Assembly (NCBI GenBank): GCA_030426385.1 | Contig: JAUHYI010000037.1 | Location: forward strand, 1 to 41,824 | Direction of reading: 5' to 3' | Source: Phycisphaerae bacterium | GTDB lineage: Bacteria > Planctomycetota > Phycisphaerae > Phycisphaerales > Phycisphaeraceae | DNA: 41,824 nt | Shown here: positions 27,726 to 34,511 of the stretch, in pieces | Layout of the letters: each line of letters starts with the position of its first letter | Position numbering within the stretch: the stretch's first letter is position 1 | Position numbers and translations under genes: made by a program | The notes under the pieces: model-generated | What the model was told of the DNA's origin: nothing | The model's database searches: none | The model's input: the letters and a program-made list of their open reading frames with translations, nothing else

Positions 27726-28493
27726 GTGTCAAGAGAAATATACGAGATAGCAGCCCCAGAATTGGGAGAAGTGCCGGATTGTGACACCGACTATGTATGG
27801 GGCATATTGCCTACATTCGTATTCGACGGCCCACGGGGTATATTTACCATCATGCGATGGCCATTCCGGAAAAAACATGATTACGTTTGCGCTGAATGCA
27901 TGACGGATTTCAGTATTGATCCCCATGTCGTAGGCGATCGGATCGTTTGCAAACGCTGTCACGACTTGCTCAATCCACAATGTCCGTATTGCACCGTGAA
28001 TCTCCTGCGAAAGAAAGTGCCCACGCGTCGATCGTCATTCAAATGCAAGGCATGCGGTGAACAAATCATCGTCGAGCCAAACAATTGGCTTTACGATTCG
28101 ATCTATCTGGACGAGCACCAGGCGGGTTATGTCGGCTATGTTGAGCAACTTGACCACTGGGTTTTCACAGAGGGGAGCCGGAAAGCCTATGAGCAGATGC
28201 GTGAGAAACTACGCAAGAAATTCGGGGGTGAACCACGCATTGGCGATGTGATCTGGGGGCTGATGAATCAATCGGTGATCGCTGTAAACCAACATTATGA
28301 CAAGCAGCAGGAGGAGTTACGCCGGACGTTCGATGGACGTGTGCCTCGTGAACTCAAACTGACAGCGGCGGATAAGGTCGAACTTCGAGACCTGCGTGAC
28401 CTCATGAAAGATTTTCAGGCGTTCGAGCGAGCGATGAAGGCCGAAGCCAAGTCGCGGAAGAAACGCGGTAAGAAAAGTAAGGCAGCCAGGTAG
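27726..28493 (+). CDS. Double zinc-ribbon protein of unknown function
   Basis: A 255-residue frame from GTG 27726; an ATG at 27852 just before the first zinc ligands is an alternative. Four CxxC pairs (CAEC at about 55-58, CKRC at about 75-78, CPYC at about 86-89, CKAC at about 106-109) form two zinc ribbons. Residues 140-255 are helical and charged (KAYEQMREKLRKKFGG; VELRDLRDLMKDFQAFERA), ending in a Lys/Arg-rich tail KSRKKRGKKSKAAR. DNA or RNA binding is inferred from the ribbons and basic tail. It is the last cargo gene before the control region. Confidence 0.65.
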   Translation: MSREIYEIAAPELGEVPDCDTDYVWGILPTFVFDGPRGIFTIMRWPFRKKHDYVCAECMTDFSIDPHVVGDRIVCKRCHDLLNPQCPYCTVNLLRKKVPTRRSSFKCKACGEQIIVEPNNWLYDSIYLDEHQAGYVGYVEQLDHWVFTEGSRKAYEQMREKLRKKFGGEPRIGDVIWGLMNQSVIAVNQHYDKQQEELRRTFDGRVPRELKLTAADKVELRDLRDLMKDFQAFERAMKAEAKSRKKRGKKSKAAR

Positions 28494-28507
28494 GGATACC
28501 CCATCAA

Positions 28508-28714
28508 TCAGCTTTTCTTGGTGCTTCCTAGGGGGCGGCCGCCGGGTTTTATGTCGTAACCCTTTTCTATTTCACGGGCTGGAACCAGACGTGATGTACC
28601 GCCGGCGGTATCGACTGTTTTGATCCGTCCATCATCGATCAGCGTATAGAGCCGCTGGCGTGATATGCCAAGAGCCTGGGCGGCTTCGGTGAGAGTGTAA
28701 TAGCGGGCTGACAT
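28508..28714 (-). CDS. Small MerR/excisionase-type HTH regulator, possibly leaderless
   Basis: A 68-residue protein with a winged-helix DNA-binding signature: YYTLTEAAQALGISRQRLYT then LIDDGRIKTV and SRLVPAREIEKG. This is the helix-turn-helix of the excisionase/MerR-like group. A promoter with TATACT at 28721-28726 and TTGTTG at 28743-28748 would start transcription at or next to ATG 28714, so the message may be leaderless; an upstream ATG at 28732 lacks a ribosome-binding site. It is divergent from the putative early operon and is the best candidate to bind the operator at 28772-28788. Confidence 0.72.
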   Translation of the reverse strand: MSARYYTLTEAAQALGISRQRLYTLIDDGRIKTVDTAGGTSRLVPAREIEKGYDIKPGGRPLGSTKKS

Positions 28715-28720
28715 CCGAAT

Positions 28721-28748
28721 AGTATACCCCATGACATGTCGACAACAA
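28721..28748 (-). promoter_or_regulatory. Promoter of the HTH regulator
   Basis: On the minus strand, TTGTTG (28743-28748), a 16-bp spacer and TATACT (28721-28726). The predicted start falls at about 28714, the A of the proposed start codon. Confidence 0.5.
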
Positions 28749-28770
28749 ATTTATTTGCAAAAACCCAAAA

Positions 28771-28797
28771 AACATATTGACAATATGTAAATATGTT
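28771..28797. promoter_or_regulatory. Operator-like palindrome over the early promoter
   Basis: ACATATT-GAC-AATATGT (28772-28788) is a perfect inverted repeat. AACATATT (28771-28778) also pairs with AATATGTT (28790-28797), so two overlapping palindromes share a left half. It covers the -35 box and spacer of the rightward promoter, the expected place for a repressor site. Confidence 0.65.
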
Positions 28798-28804
28798 TTA
28801 TCAT
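28777..28804 (+). promoter_or_regulatory. Early rightward promoter
   Basis: Consensus TTGACA (28777-28782), a 16-bp spacer and TATCAT (28799-28804, five of six consensus bases). It lies about 50 bp upstream of ATG 28855 and overlaps the operator-like palindrome. Confidence 0.65.
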
Positions 28805-28854
28805 GGATTTCAGTGATCGAGAGCAACAAAACCCCTCGCATGAAAGGCCCATCC

Positions 28855-29379
28855 ATGACAACCGCAACCTTCACAACAGCCACCCAAACCATCACAACCG
28901 ACGAACTGGCTGACCGACTGCGAAAACAGACCGGCACGACCTTTGCCACGCTGACGACCCGTACCGATGCTCGGCTCAAAAAGACCGGCAACCCGCATGG
29001 GCAGGTGTTCAAGGTCAGCCGGGTGAATGTGTGCATCGGCCACGTGTATGAAAACAGCGTGAACAACCAACGCCAACGCGAGGGCAACGGCGAGACGTTC
29101 ACCGCCCAGGCCCGCCAGTGGGGTGAACACGCCGGCGGTGCGATCGTTGAGCACAGGGGAAAAGTTTATTTAAGGTGCAAGGTCGAGCGGTCGATTATGC
29201 ATCGCTACGAGGATACTCAAGGCCATCTGATTGACCCTGACGCCATTCGTCCGTTTATGCCCGCGAAGCGGCAGGCGGCGACACAGGGCGTTGAAAAGGA
29301 AATCATTGAACGAAGTTACTACCTCGACAGCATCATGATGATCGCGATCGACGGCCAGACATTCATCGTCAACAAGTGA
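28855..29379 (+). CDS. Hypothetical early protein of the replication/control block
   Basis: A 174-residue protein; ATG 28855 is preferred, with AAAGG seven to eight nt upstream. The first about 45 residues are Thr-rich. The rest is a compact domain: KKTGNPHGQVFKVSRVNVCIG, YENSVNNQRQREG, ARQWGEHAGG, VEHRGKVYLRCKVERSI. I know no function. The central blocks suggest a conserved domain rather than a chance frame. As the first gene after the operator-controlled promoter it is probably expressed early. Confidence 0.68.
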   Translation: MTTATFTTATQTITTDELADRLRKQTGTTFATLTTRTDARLKKTGNPHGQVFKVSRVNVCIGHVYENSVNNQRQREGNGETFTAQARQWGEHAGGAIVEHRGKVYLRCKVERSIMHRYEDTQGHLIDPDAIRPFMPAKRQAATQGVEKEIIERSYYLDSIMMIAIDGQTFIVNK

Positions 29380-29480
29380 AATGAAGTTGAGTGCGGTGTT
29401 GCACTCAAAAACAATCGGTCCGTTCGGCGTGGGACAAGCACGCCGGCGGACCTAACCATCATGTACAAGGAGACTCGGAC

Positions 29481-30551
29481 ATGACAGCTATTAACCATGA
29501 TACCTATGTTGCAGATAACGCGGGAAAAACGAACGGAGACTCAAAGAAGAAAGGAAAAGGCAAGGCTGCGAAGCCAGGAAGCGATGGGGTCTGGCGGGAC
29601 ATTCATGGCCGCAACCATGATGGTGACGGATATGTGGAGCGCATACCCGTTGACTGCGTGCCGGTATTCGCCAAGCCCGGCATGATGGCGTTCAGTACGG
29701 TGCAATGTGGCATGCTTGGGATCATTCGAGAAATAACCGAAGATGGGGCCGTACTGGAATTTGAAAACGGCGCAATGGTGTTTGAACCACTCGAAATGCT
29801 CAAACTTGCCCATGTTCGACCGCAGCCCTGCATGACACGTAAAGGTGACAATGCGACACACGTGGCCATGGTGGTACGGCCCGGCGTCAAAGTTGAATAT
29901 TTGGGTGTCCAGAAAAAAGAATTCGCCACCGTCATCAAGGCGGCGCCCGACGCTTGTATCCTGCGGCGTGATGAGGTAGACGAGGATGACGACTTGCCCG
30001 AGGTATTCCCCGCTCCCTGGAGCATGGTGCGAGTGATTGGTGAAACGCTCGTCGAAGCAAACGACACTGACATAGGCCTGTGTGGTTTGGTGCGAATTGA
30101 CGATATAGTGCGAGTTGAAGGCAAAGGGGGAAGCGATGACGGTAGCACTTGGACCTCACCTGTCCATGCAATATTACAGGATGGCGCAATCGTTGATGGG
30201 TGCGGCGTTCATGACGATCAATTTTTGGCAACTTGGGACCAGATTGGACTGGACGCACCGACAATCCTGGCACGCATCAACAACGACGCGCCCCATCGCC
30301 GGGGAGCTGACCCGTTTTATTGTTTGGCGTTGCAGTTGGGTGACCTTAGCCATTACATTTATCAAATTTGCCACGGCGAGATCATAGGTCATTCATTTTT
30401 TGACCAAGTGGTGGCTGAAAAAGAAGGGGCTGATGCGAGACGCCATTTGAACGCCGCAATCACGGCTTTGCATACTATGAGCAGTCACTATGCAGCTGAT
30501 TGGTCAATGCGCCACGACAAACGTTCGAGCCGTGAAGGAGGTGACGCATGA
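29481..30551 (+). CDS. Hypothetical protein
   Basis: A 356-residue protein from ATG 29481, with AGGAG at 29468-29472 upstream. A Lys-rich N-terminal linker (residues 15-32) is followed by beta-rich segments (GMLGIIREITEDGAVLEFENG; VEYLGVQKKEFATVIKAAPDA) that look like SH3-type barrels. A helical C-terminus (about 270-350) contains FYCLALQLGDLSHYIYQI. No family recognised. Its TGA overlaps the start of the 19-codon leader ORF (ATGA), and AAGGAGG for that ORF lies within its last codons. Confidence 0.62.
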   Translation: MTAINHDTYVADNAGKTNGDSKKKGKGKAAKPGSDGVWRDIHGRNHDGDGYVERIPVDCVPVFAKPGMMAFSTVQCGMLGIIREITEDGAVLEFENGAMVFEPLEMLKLAHVRPQPCMTRKGDNATHVAMVVRPGVKVEYLGVQKKEFATVIKAAPDACILRRDEVDEDDDLPEVFPAPWSMVRVIGETLVEANDTDIGLCGLVRIDDIVRVEGKGGSDDGSTWTSPVHAILQDGAIVDGCGVHDDQFLATWDQIGLDAPTILARINNDAPHRRGADPFYCLALQLGDLSHYIYQICHGEIIGHSFFDQVVAEKEGADARRHLNAAITALHTMSSHYAADWSMRHDKRSSREGGDA

Positions 30552-30607
30552 AGCTGATCAAGCTCCCAATCAAGAACGGCCATCCTTGCGGCTGGCAGGG
30601 TTGGTAG
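30548..30607 (+). CDS. 19-codon leader ORF with perfect ribosome-binding site
   Basis: Encodes MKLIKLPIKNGHPCGWQGW. A perfect AAGGAGG (30535-30541) lies 6 nt before the ATG, and the start overlaps the previous stop as ATGA. It is followed by a structured 107-nt region whose second hairpin can cover the ribosome-binding site of the next gene. This is the arrangement of a translational attenuator leader, but a stand-alone micropeptide is also possible. Confidence 0.55.
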   Translation: MKLIKLPIKNGHPCGWQGW

Positions 30608-30622
30608 AATCCACTTAACCGG

Positions 30623-30710
30623 GCGACGGCTTGATCCCCGTCGCGGTCAGGGCTGGCGCTGCTTCTCACCTGCGGCGGCGCCGGCTCTGGTCATGCCGGG
30701 ATAGCAGGTG
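30623..30710 (+). promoter_or_regulatory. Two hairpins, the second sequestering the next ribosome-binding site
   Basis: Hairpin 1 pairs GCGACGG (30623-30629) with CCGTCGC (30638-30644). Hairpin 2 pairs CACCTGC (30667-30673) with GCAGGTG (30704-30710), and CCGGC (30681-30685) with GCCGG (30695-30699) nested inside. GCAGGTG contains AGGTG, the ribosome-binding site 4 nt before ATG 30715. Confidence 0.6.
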
Positions 30711-30714
30711 AAAT

Positions 30715-31938
30715 ATGATTGATGCTGAAAAACTCTGGCGTATTGCACAAGGCATTCGTGACCTGGCCGATGATCCGGGTACGCCGACGGAACGCAGTGC
30801 GAATGCAGGGATGCTGCTTCTCGAAGCCATAGATGTCGGTTTCCAGCCGGATGTCGATAATTTTAAAAAAGACGTGAAGGAAAGTGCCAGTGAACACGGC
30901 CACGCTGTGGCGTGGCATCACAACGTTTGGATGCTGCTGGGCAAACCGACGTCCAGTCTCGCGTCGATCGATTGTACGAGCCGGGATCGCGACATTGTTG
31001 CTACAGCAATTGAACGACAAGCCGTTGCGGCAATTAGTAGTATCTCTCTCGATAAACACAATGCGGAGGTACCGGACCACATTATTGATTATCGGCGACA
31101 GCTCGCGCTGAATCTTGTGAATGATCAGTTGAAGGGAATTGCTGTCAATCGCATCAAACCGCGGTATCAGACATCACAAGACAATACGGATGGCCAAACA
31201 CCGAACGTCATATGCAATGAGAAAGTATTTTGGCGTTTGCCCATTCCTAAGTCGATGAGTCGTGCGATGTGGCTTCCTGTTCTCAGGGAGCGTTTATGCC
31301 AGCATGTCCAACGATTGAATAATGCTGCATCTCGACTAATTGAAGGCTGGGATTCTCATAAGCCAAAGTGGTCAAAACTTCACGACCGACTGAATGAAAG
31401 GACCGGCATCGCCAAGAGCCAACTACAAACAATGAACATCATGGAATTGACGCATGCCATTGAGGGCGTAGCGGGATTTCCAAATAATGCGGTTGATATT
31501 GCATCGCGTGTGACTGCAGGTGTAAAGGAAGTGTTGGCAGAGAGCGGTGTTTTGAGTGGGGGTGGTATGTCTCTGCCTCACCGCCAGGGTGAAGGAAGCA
31601 AGGAGGAATCTTCAAAAATTGGCGATTTAGCCAAACAGGATTGTGGAACTGCTCTTCCTCACGCGTATGAAAAAGCAAAAGCGGTTTACGAGTGGGCATT
31701 AGGAGACATTGAGGGAGCAACACAAATGACCTTGCGCGATTTGCATTATGCAATCAAAGACAAACTTGAATCCGTGGCAAGTGGCCCACTTGTAGAATGC
31801 CAACCTGAACTGTTGGCTTCGTTGCCACGAACCCCTGAAACATTTAGGAAATACCTGAACAAGGCCGGCATAAAGCGATACAAAAGGCACGTTAAGCCAG
31901 CATCAACTCGAAGTGTCTGCCGATCAGATGAACTCTGA
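30715..31938 (+). CDS. Hypothetical protein, possible replication-block gene
   Basis: A 407-residue, largely helical protein. The C-terminal about 90 residues (YEKAKAVYEWALGDIEGATQ; LRDLHYAIKDKLESV; LLASLPRTPETFRKYLNKAG) read like a conserved DNA-binding or protein-interaction module. I recognise no enzyme motif (no Walker A, no HUH, no polymerase signature). Its ribosome-binding site can be masked by the hairpin at 30667-30710. Four CGGACAA sites begin at its stop codon. Confidence 0.62.
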   Translation: MIDAEKLWRIAQGIRDLADDPGTPTERSANAGMLLLEAIDVGFQPDVDNFKKDVKESASEHGHAVAWHHNVWMLLGKPTSSLASIDCTSRDRDIVATAIERQAVAAISSISLDKHNAEVPDHIIDYRRQLALNLVNDQLKGIAVNRIKPRYQTSQDNTDGQTPNVICNEKVFWRLPIPKSMSRAMWLPVLRERLCQHVQRLNNAASRLIEGWDSHKPKWSKLHDRLNERTGIAKSQLQTMNIMELTHAIEGVAGFPNNAVDIASRVTAGVKEVLAESGVLSGGGMSLPHRQGEGSKEESSKIGDLAKQDCGTALPHAYEKAKAVYEWALGDIEGATQMTLRDLHYAIKDKLESVASGPLVECQPELLASLPRTPETFRKYLNKAGIKRYKRHVKPASTRSVCRSDEL

Positions 31939-32056
31939 ACCGGACAAAAACGGACAACCGAATTTTATTTTGAAAAAAACAAACCGATCTGACAAGCCGT
32001 CAGGCCGGTTTTCTGTGCGCCAATCGGACAAATCATGTTTGTTTGGTTGTCCGGTT
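31938..32056. repeat. Cluster of four CGGACAA sites
   Basis: CGGACAA occurs at 31941-31947, 31951-31957 (10 bp apart, one helical turn), 32025-32031, and inverted at 32047-32053. The outer pair extends to AACCGGACAA (31938-31947) and TTGTCCGGTT (32047-32056), an exact inverted repeat. The spacing and orientation suggest a protein-binding region upstream of the excisionase-like genes. Confidence 0.55.
31982..32013 (+). terminator. Probable terminator
   Basis: Interrupted stem: AACCG (31982-31986) with CGGTT (32006-32010), and CTGAC (31989-31993) with GTCAG (31999-32003), followed by a short T run (TTTTC). It lies 43 bp after the 30715-31938 gene. Confidence 0.55.
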
Positions 32057-32135
32057 CATGGTCTATAACGGGCGTGTCGTGGCTGCCAATGGCATTTGGC
32101 GGACACACCCGAAATCTATGGACCGGAGTATCAGC

Positions 32136-32390
32136 ATGAGACCGTCGACAACCTCCACAATAGATCCAGTTGCAGGTTCTACTCGCATGCTTCCGGCATT
32201 GCTCGATGTGCGGGAAGTGGCTCGTCTAATCAATACATCCACAAAGACTGTGTATCGGTTAACTGATGCAGGCAAAATGCCACGTCCAGTCAAACTAGGC
32301 GCACTGGTCCGCTGGAAAGCGGACGAATTACGAGAGTGGATTAACGCAGGGTGCCCAAACGTATCGGCGGAGGTGGCCCATGCCTCCTGA
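32136..32390 (+). CDS. Excisionase/AlpA-like HTH protein 1
   Basis: An 84-residue protein. ATG 32136 is chosen because GGAG (32125-32128) lies 7 nt upstream; earlier in-frame ATGs lack this. LLDVREVARLINTSTKTVYRLTD followed by GKMPRPVKLGALVRWKADELREWI is the typical winged-helix of AlpA/excisionase-type proteins. Such proteins direct excision or regulate integrase. It overlaps the next gene by 11 bp. Confidence 0.85.
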   Translation: MRPSTTSTIDPVAGSTRMLPALLDVREVARLINTSTKTVYRLTDAGKMPRPVKLGALVRWKADELREWINAGCPNVSAEVAHAS

Positions 32391-32682
32391 AGCCCCCGTT
32401 TTTGCCGACGTCGATCGCGTGAAGGCCGAGGTTGTGCCGCTTCGCCCGATCCTCGTCGACCGCCGGACCATGGCGGGGCTGCTCAGTGTGAGCGAGCGGA
32501 CGCTTCAATCAATTACTCAAACGGGGGCGTTTCCGTGCGTGCGGCTCGGCGGGCGTGTGTTGTATTCGCCGGCGGCCGCACAAGATTGGATCGCAAAAAA
32601 CCAAACCCGTAAAGAAAAACCCCGCGCGAGGGCTGCAACCCATATCGCGCGAGGTAGGAAAAAGACATCATGCACAGAGTAG
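32380..32682 (+). CDS. Excisionase-like HTH protein 2
   Basis: A 100-residue protein overlapping the previous gene, with GGAGG (32369-32373) as ribosome-binding site. ILVDRRTMAGLLSVSERTLQ then SITQTGAFPCVRLGGRVLYS and AAAQDWIAKN form a second helix-turn-helix of the same group, with a basic C-terminal tail (TRKEKPRARAATHIARGRKK). A tandem pair of such proteins suggests one excisionase and one regulator. Its end overlaps the start of the initiator-like gene by 13 bp. Confidence 0.82.
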   Translation: MPPEAPVFADVDRVKAEVVPLRPILVDRRTMAGLLSVSERTLQSITQTGAFPCVRLGGRVLYSPAAAQDWIAKNQTRKEKPRARAATHIARGRKKTSCTE

Positions 32683-33668
32683 TTGACAAAATCACGGAAG
32701 ACAAACCACTTTTTGCAATTATTGCACGCCCAGTAATTGAATCTGTGGGGTGGCAGCGTGCCGACGCGAATATGTTGCGCGTTTATATGGTGATCGCGCT
32801 CCATGCCAAAGACGGCGTGGCCTGGCCATCCGTGGAAACAATCGCCAGCTACGCAGGGGTGACGTCTCGGACTGTTCAGCGCACAATCGCAAGGCTCTGT
32901 GATGTCGGATTGCTTGAAGTCAAACGGGGCGGTGGCCGCAAAATTTCAAGCAGGTACACCCTCGTAAACCCTGACACCCAAGGCGACATGGTTTTCCCAA
33001 TAAACCATGACAACCAAGATGACACCGTTACCGACACAAAAAGGTGTCAAATCAACCCCGAAAAGGTGACAGATTTAAGCAATAAGGTGACAGATGGACC
33101 CCTAAACCATGACACCCTGGGTGTCACCCGAACAGAAGAACAGAGAACAGAAGAACAGAGCAGCAGGACTGCTGCTGATTGTCGCGATGAAATTTTAGTG
33201 AAGCTGGAGGGGCTCGGAATTGGTGAGCCAACGCAATCGCAACTGGCCGACCAGGAAGGAATCTCGCTCGATGGTATTTCCCGGGCCGTCCATGTGGTGG
33301 GTGGACGTGGTCGCAGTGTTGGTCTGCTCGTCAACGAGATCAGAACTCAGTGCAGCAAAGCACTCTCAGTCGCCGAGCAAGCTGAGCGTCGCAGGTTGGC
33401 CGAGGTTGAAGCTGAGCGTGAACGGGCGGACAAGCGCCGACAAGACGCAGAAGAACGCCGCCAGATCGAAGCTGCATCGGCTCAAATCAAACAACGATTC
33501 GATTCTCTCGACCACGCAACACGAGCGGAATTGATTGAACAGGCAATAGGGCAGGCACCACCTTTCGCCGCAAAACTGTGGAAGCGTGACACATCAAGCC
33601 CACGGCTACAGGCAGCAGTCGTCAAGCTACTGGGCGAATCGGCAATGGTCGAAGTGGGGGCCGCATGA
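32670..33668 (+). CDS. Winged-helix replication initiator-like protein
   Basis: A 332-residue protein. Residues about 28-90 hold a helix-turn-helix (RVYMVIALHAKDGVAWPSVE; SYAGVTSRTVQRTIARLCDVG), the HTH_36 type found in phage replication proteins. Residues 95-165 are a linker encoded by repeat-rich DNA. Residues 230-275 are a charged coiled coil (RRRLAEVEAERERADKRRQDA). The architecture of an N-terminal DNA-binding domain with repeats inside the gene resembles the lambda O initiator, which binds iterons located within its own gene. No primase or helicase motif is visible. Its TGA overlaps the next ATG (ATGA). Confidence 0.75.
   Translation: MHRVVDKITEDKPLFAIIARPVIESVGWQRADANMLRVYMVIALHAKDGVAWPSVETIASYAGVTSRTVQRTIARLCDVGLLEVKRGGGRKISSRYTLVNPDTQGDMVFPINHDNQDDTVTDTKRCQINPEKVTDLSNKVTDGPLNHDTLGVTRTEEQRTEEQSSRTAADCRDEILVKLEGLGIGEPTQSQLADQEGISLDGISRAVHVVGGRGRSVGLLVNEIRTQCSKALSVAEQAERRRLAEVEAERERADKRRQDAEERRQIEAASAQIKQRFDSLDHATRAELIEQAIGQAPPFAAKLWKRDTSSPRLQAAVVKLLGESAMVEVGAA
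32972..33174. repeat. Iteron-like repeat region, candidate replication origin
   Basis: TGACACC lies at 32972-32978, 33020-33026 and 33110-33116, and its complement GGTGTCA at 33043-33049 and 33120-33126. TGACACCC-T-GGGTGTCA (33110-33126) is a perfect palindrome. AAGGTGACAGAT repeats at 33063-33074 and 33084-33095, 21 bp apart. GAACAGAAGAACAGA is tandemly duplicated (33130-33144, 33145-33159), followed by CAGCAG-GA-CTGCTG (33161-33174). All lie inside the initiator-like gene. Confidence 0.55.
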
Positions 33669-33973
33669 CCCGCCACGCCTCACCAACATACACACTGAAA
33701 CTGCAACCCCTCCCCGGTACGGATGTACCCCAATCGTTGCGACACGTGTTGAAACGCCTCCTGCGATCGCATGGATTTCGATGTGTCGATGTGCGGAAGG
33801 CAGGAAGTGAGAACCCCGCAGGCGGAGATGAACTCGAAAACTATGTTGCTCGCGCGCCCGCGCGAGGGACTCATTATAGCAAAACCCAGTGCCTTACCCC
33901 AAAAATCAAAAAAGACAACAACCCATCTGCGTTATCTGCGTCGCGCGTGCGCGCATGCGCGCGAGCCAGATAA
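33665..33973 (+). CDS. Small hypothetical phage protein
   Basis: A 102-residue frame whose ATG overlaps the previous stop (ATGA). The first about 47 residues (TYTLKLQPLPGTDVPQSLRH; VLKRLLRSHGFRCVDVRKA) look like a conserved small domain. The C-terminal half is encoded by GC-rich palindromes (33849-33866 and 33932-33973) and reads ARAPARG and RVRACARAR, so that part may be structural DNA rather than selected protein. Confidence 0.6.
   Translation: MTRHASPTYTLKLQPLPGTDVPQSLRHVLKRLLRSHGFRCVDVRKAGSENPAGGDELENYVARAPARGTHYSKTQCLTPKIKKDNNPSALSASRVRACARAR
33849..33866. repeat. GC-rich palindrome
   Basis: CTCGCGCG-CC-CGCGCGAG is a perfect inverted repeat with 8-bp arms and a 2-nt centre. Confidence 0.7.
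33932..33973. repeat. Large imperfect palindrome
   Basis: Sixteen-base arms at 33932-33947 and 33958-33973 (TTATCTG...TCGCGCG against CGCGCGA...CAGATAA) match at 14 of 16 positions around a 10-nt centre that is itself GC-alternating. There is no T tract, so it is not a standard terminator. Confidence 0.65.
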
Positions 33974-33988
33974 GCCACGAATTCAACC

Positions 33989-34507
33989 ATGAACATGCCA
34001 ACCAAATCAATCAACCGACCAACGCGCGTGGACCAGCAAATGCGACTTGACCATGTCTGTGCCATGCTCGCAATGGGACACAGCCGCAGCGAAATCAAAC
34101 GCTCATGCGCTGATCGCTTCAACATGTCGCCACGAAGTGTTGAGCGTTACATCCTGCAGGCCCAGGAAGCGATGCTGGAGGCCGCCGGCGTAGACCGAGC
34201 CTTGATGGTCGCACAAGCACGCGCGACGTATCTGGCGGTGATTCAATCCGAGTGCGCATCACACACTGACCGGATCAAGGCCCAAGCGAGGCTCGACCGC
34301 CTGTTCGGACTGGAACAGCCACGTCGGCTTGAACACTCTGGTCCTGACGGTGGACCCATCCGCACAGACAGCCGGAGTGACGCCACCCCCTCGCCACTTC
34401 TGACGGACCCTGACCTACGTGCGAAGGCCTCAGCATTGGCAGTGGAAGCGGCAAAACGGATAGAAGCACAGTCGAATGCAAACGAGGTAGAATCCACAGG
34501 AAAGTAA
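33989..34507 (+). CDS. Terminase small subunit-like DNA-binding protein
   Basis: A 172-residue protein. Residues about 15-60 contain a helix-turn-helix (DHVCAMLAMGHSRSEIKRSC; MSPRSVERYILQAQEAM), followed by helices (RATYLAVIQSECASHTDRIK; AQARLDRLFGLEQPRRLEHS) and a Pro/Ser-rich tail. A DNA-binding N-terminus plus an R-L-D-x-L-x-G-L segment ending in a hydrophilic tail is typical of small terminase subunits. No large terminase gene is present in the window. A different phage regulator is the alternative. It ends 4 bp before the integrase start. Confidence 0.58.
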   Translation: MNMPTKSINRPTRVDQQMRLDHVCAMLAMGHSRSEIKRSCADRFNMSPRSVERYILQAQEAMLEAAGVDRALMVAQARATYLAVIQSECASHTDRIKAQARLDRLFGLEQPRRLEHSGPDGGPIRTDSRSDATPSPLLTDPDLRAKASALAVEAAKRIEAQSNANEVESTGK

Positions 34508-34511
34508 TCCC

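Noticed and set aside
33130..33159. Tandem 15-bp duplication considered as a CRISPR or minisatellite
   Set aside because: Only two copies without spacers and in frame within the initiator-like gene; kept only as part of the origin hypothesis.
33932..33973. Large palindrome as a Rho-independent terminator
   Set aside because: No T tract follows and the next gene starts 16 bp later on the same strand.
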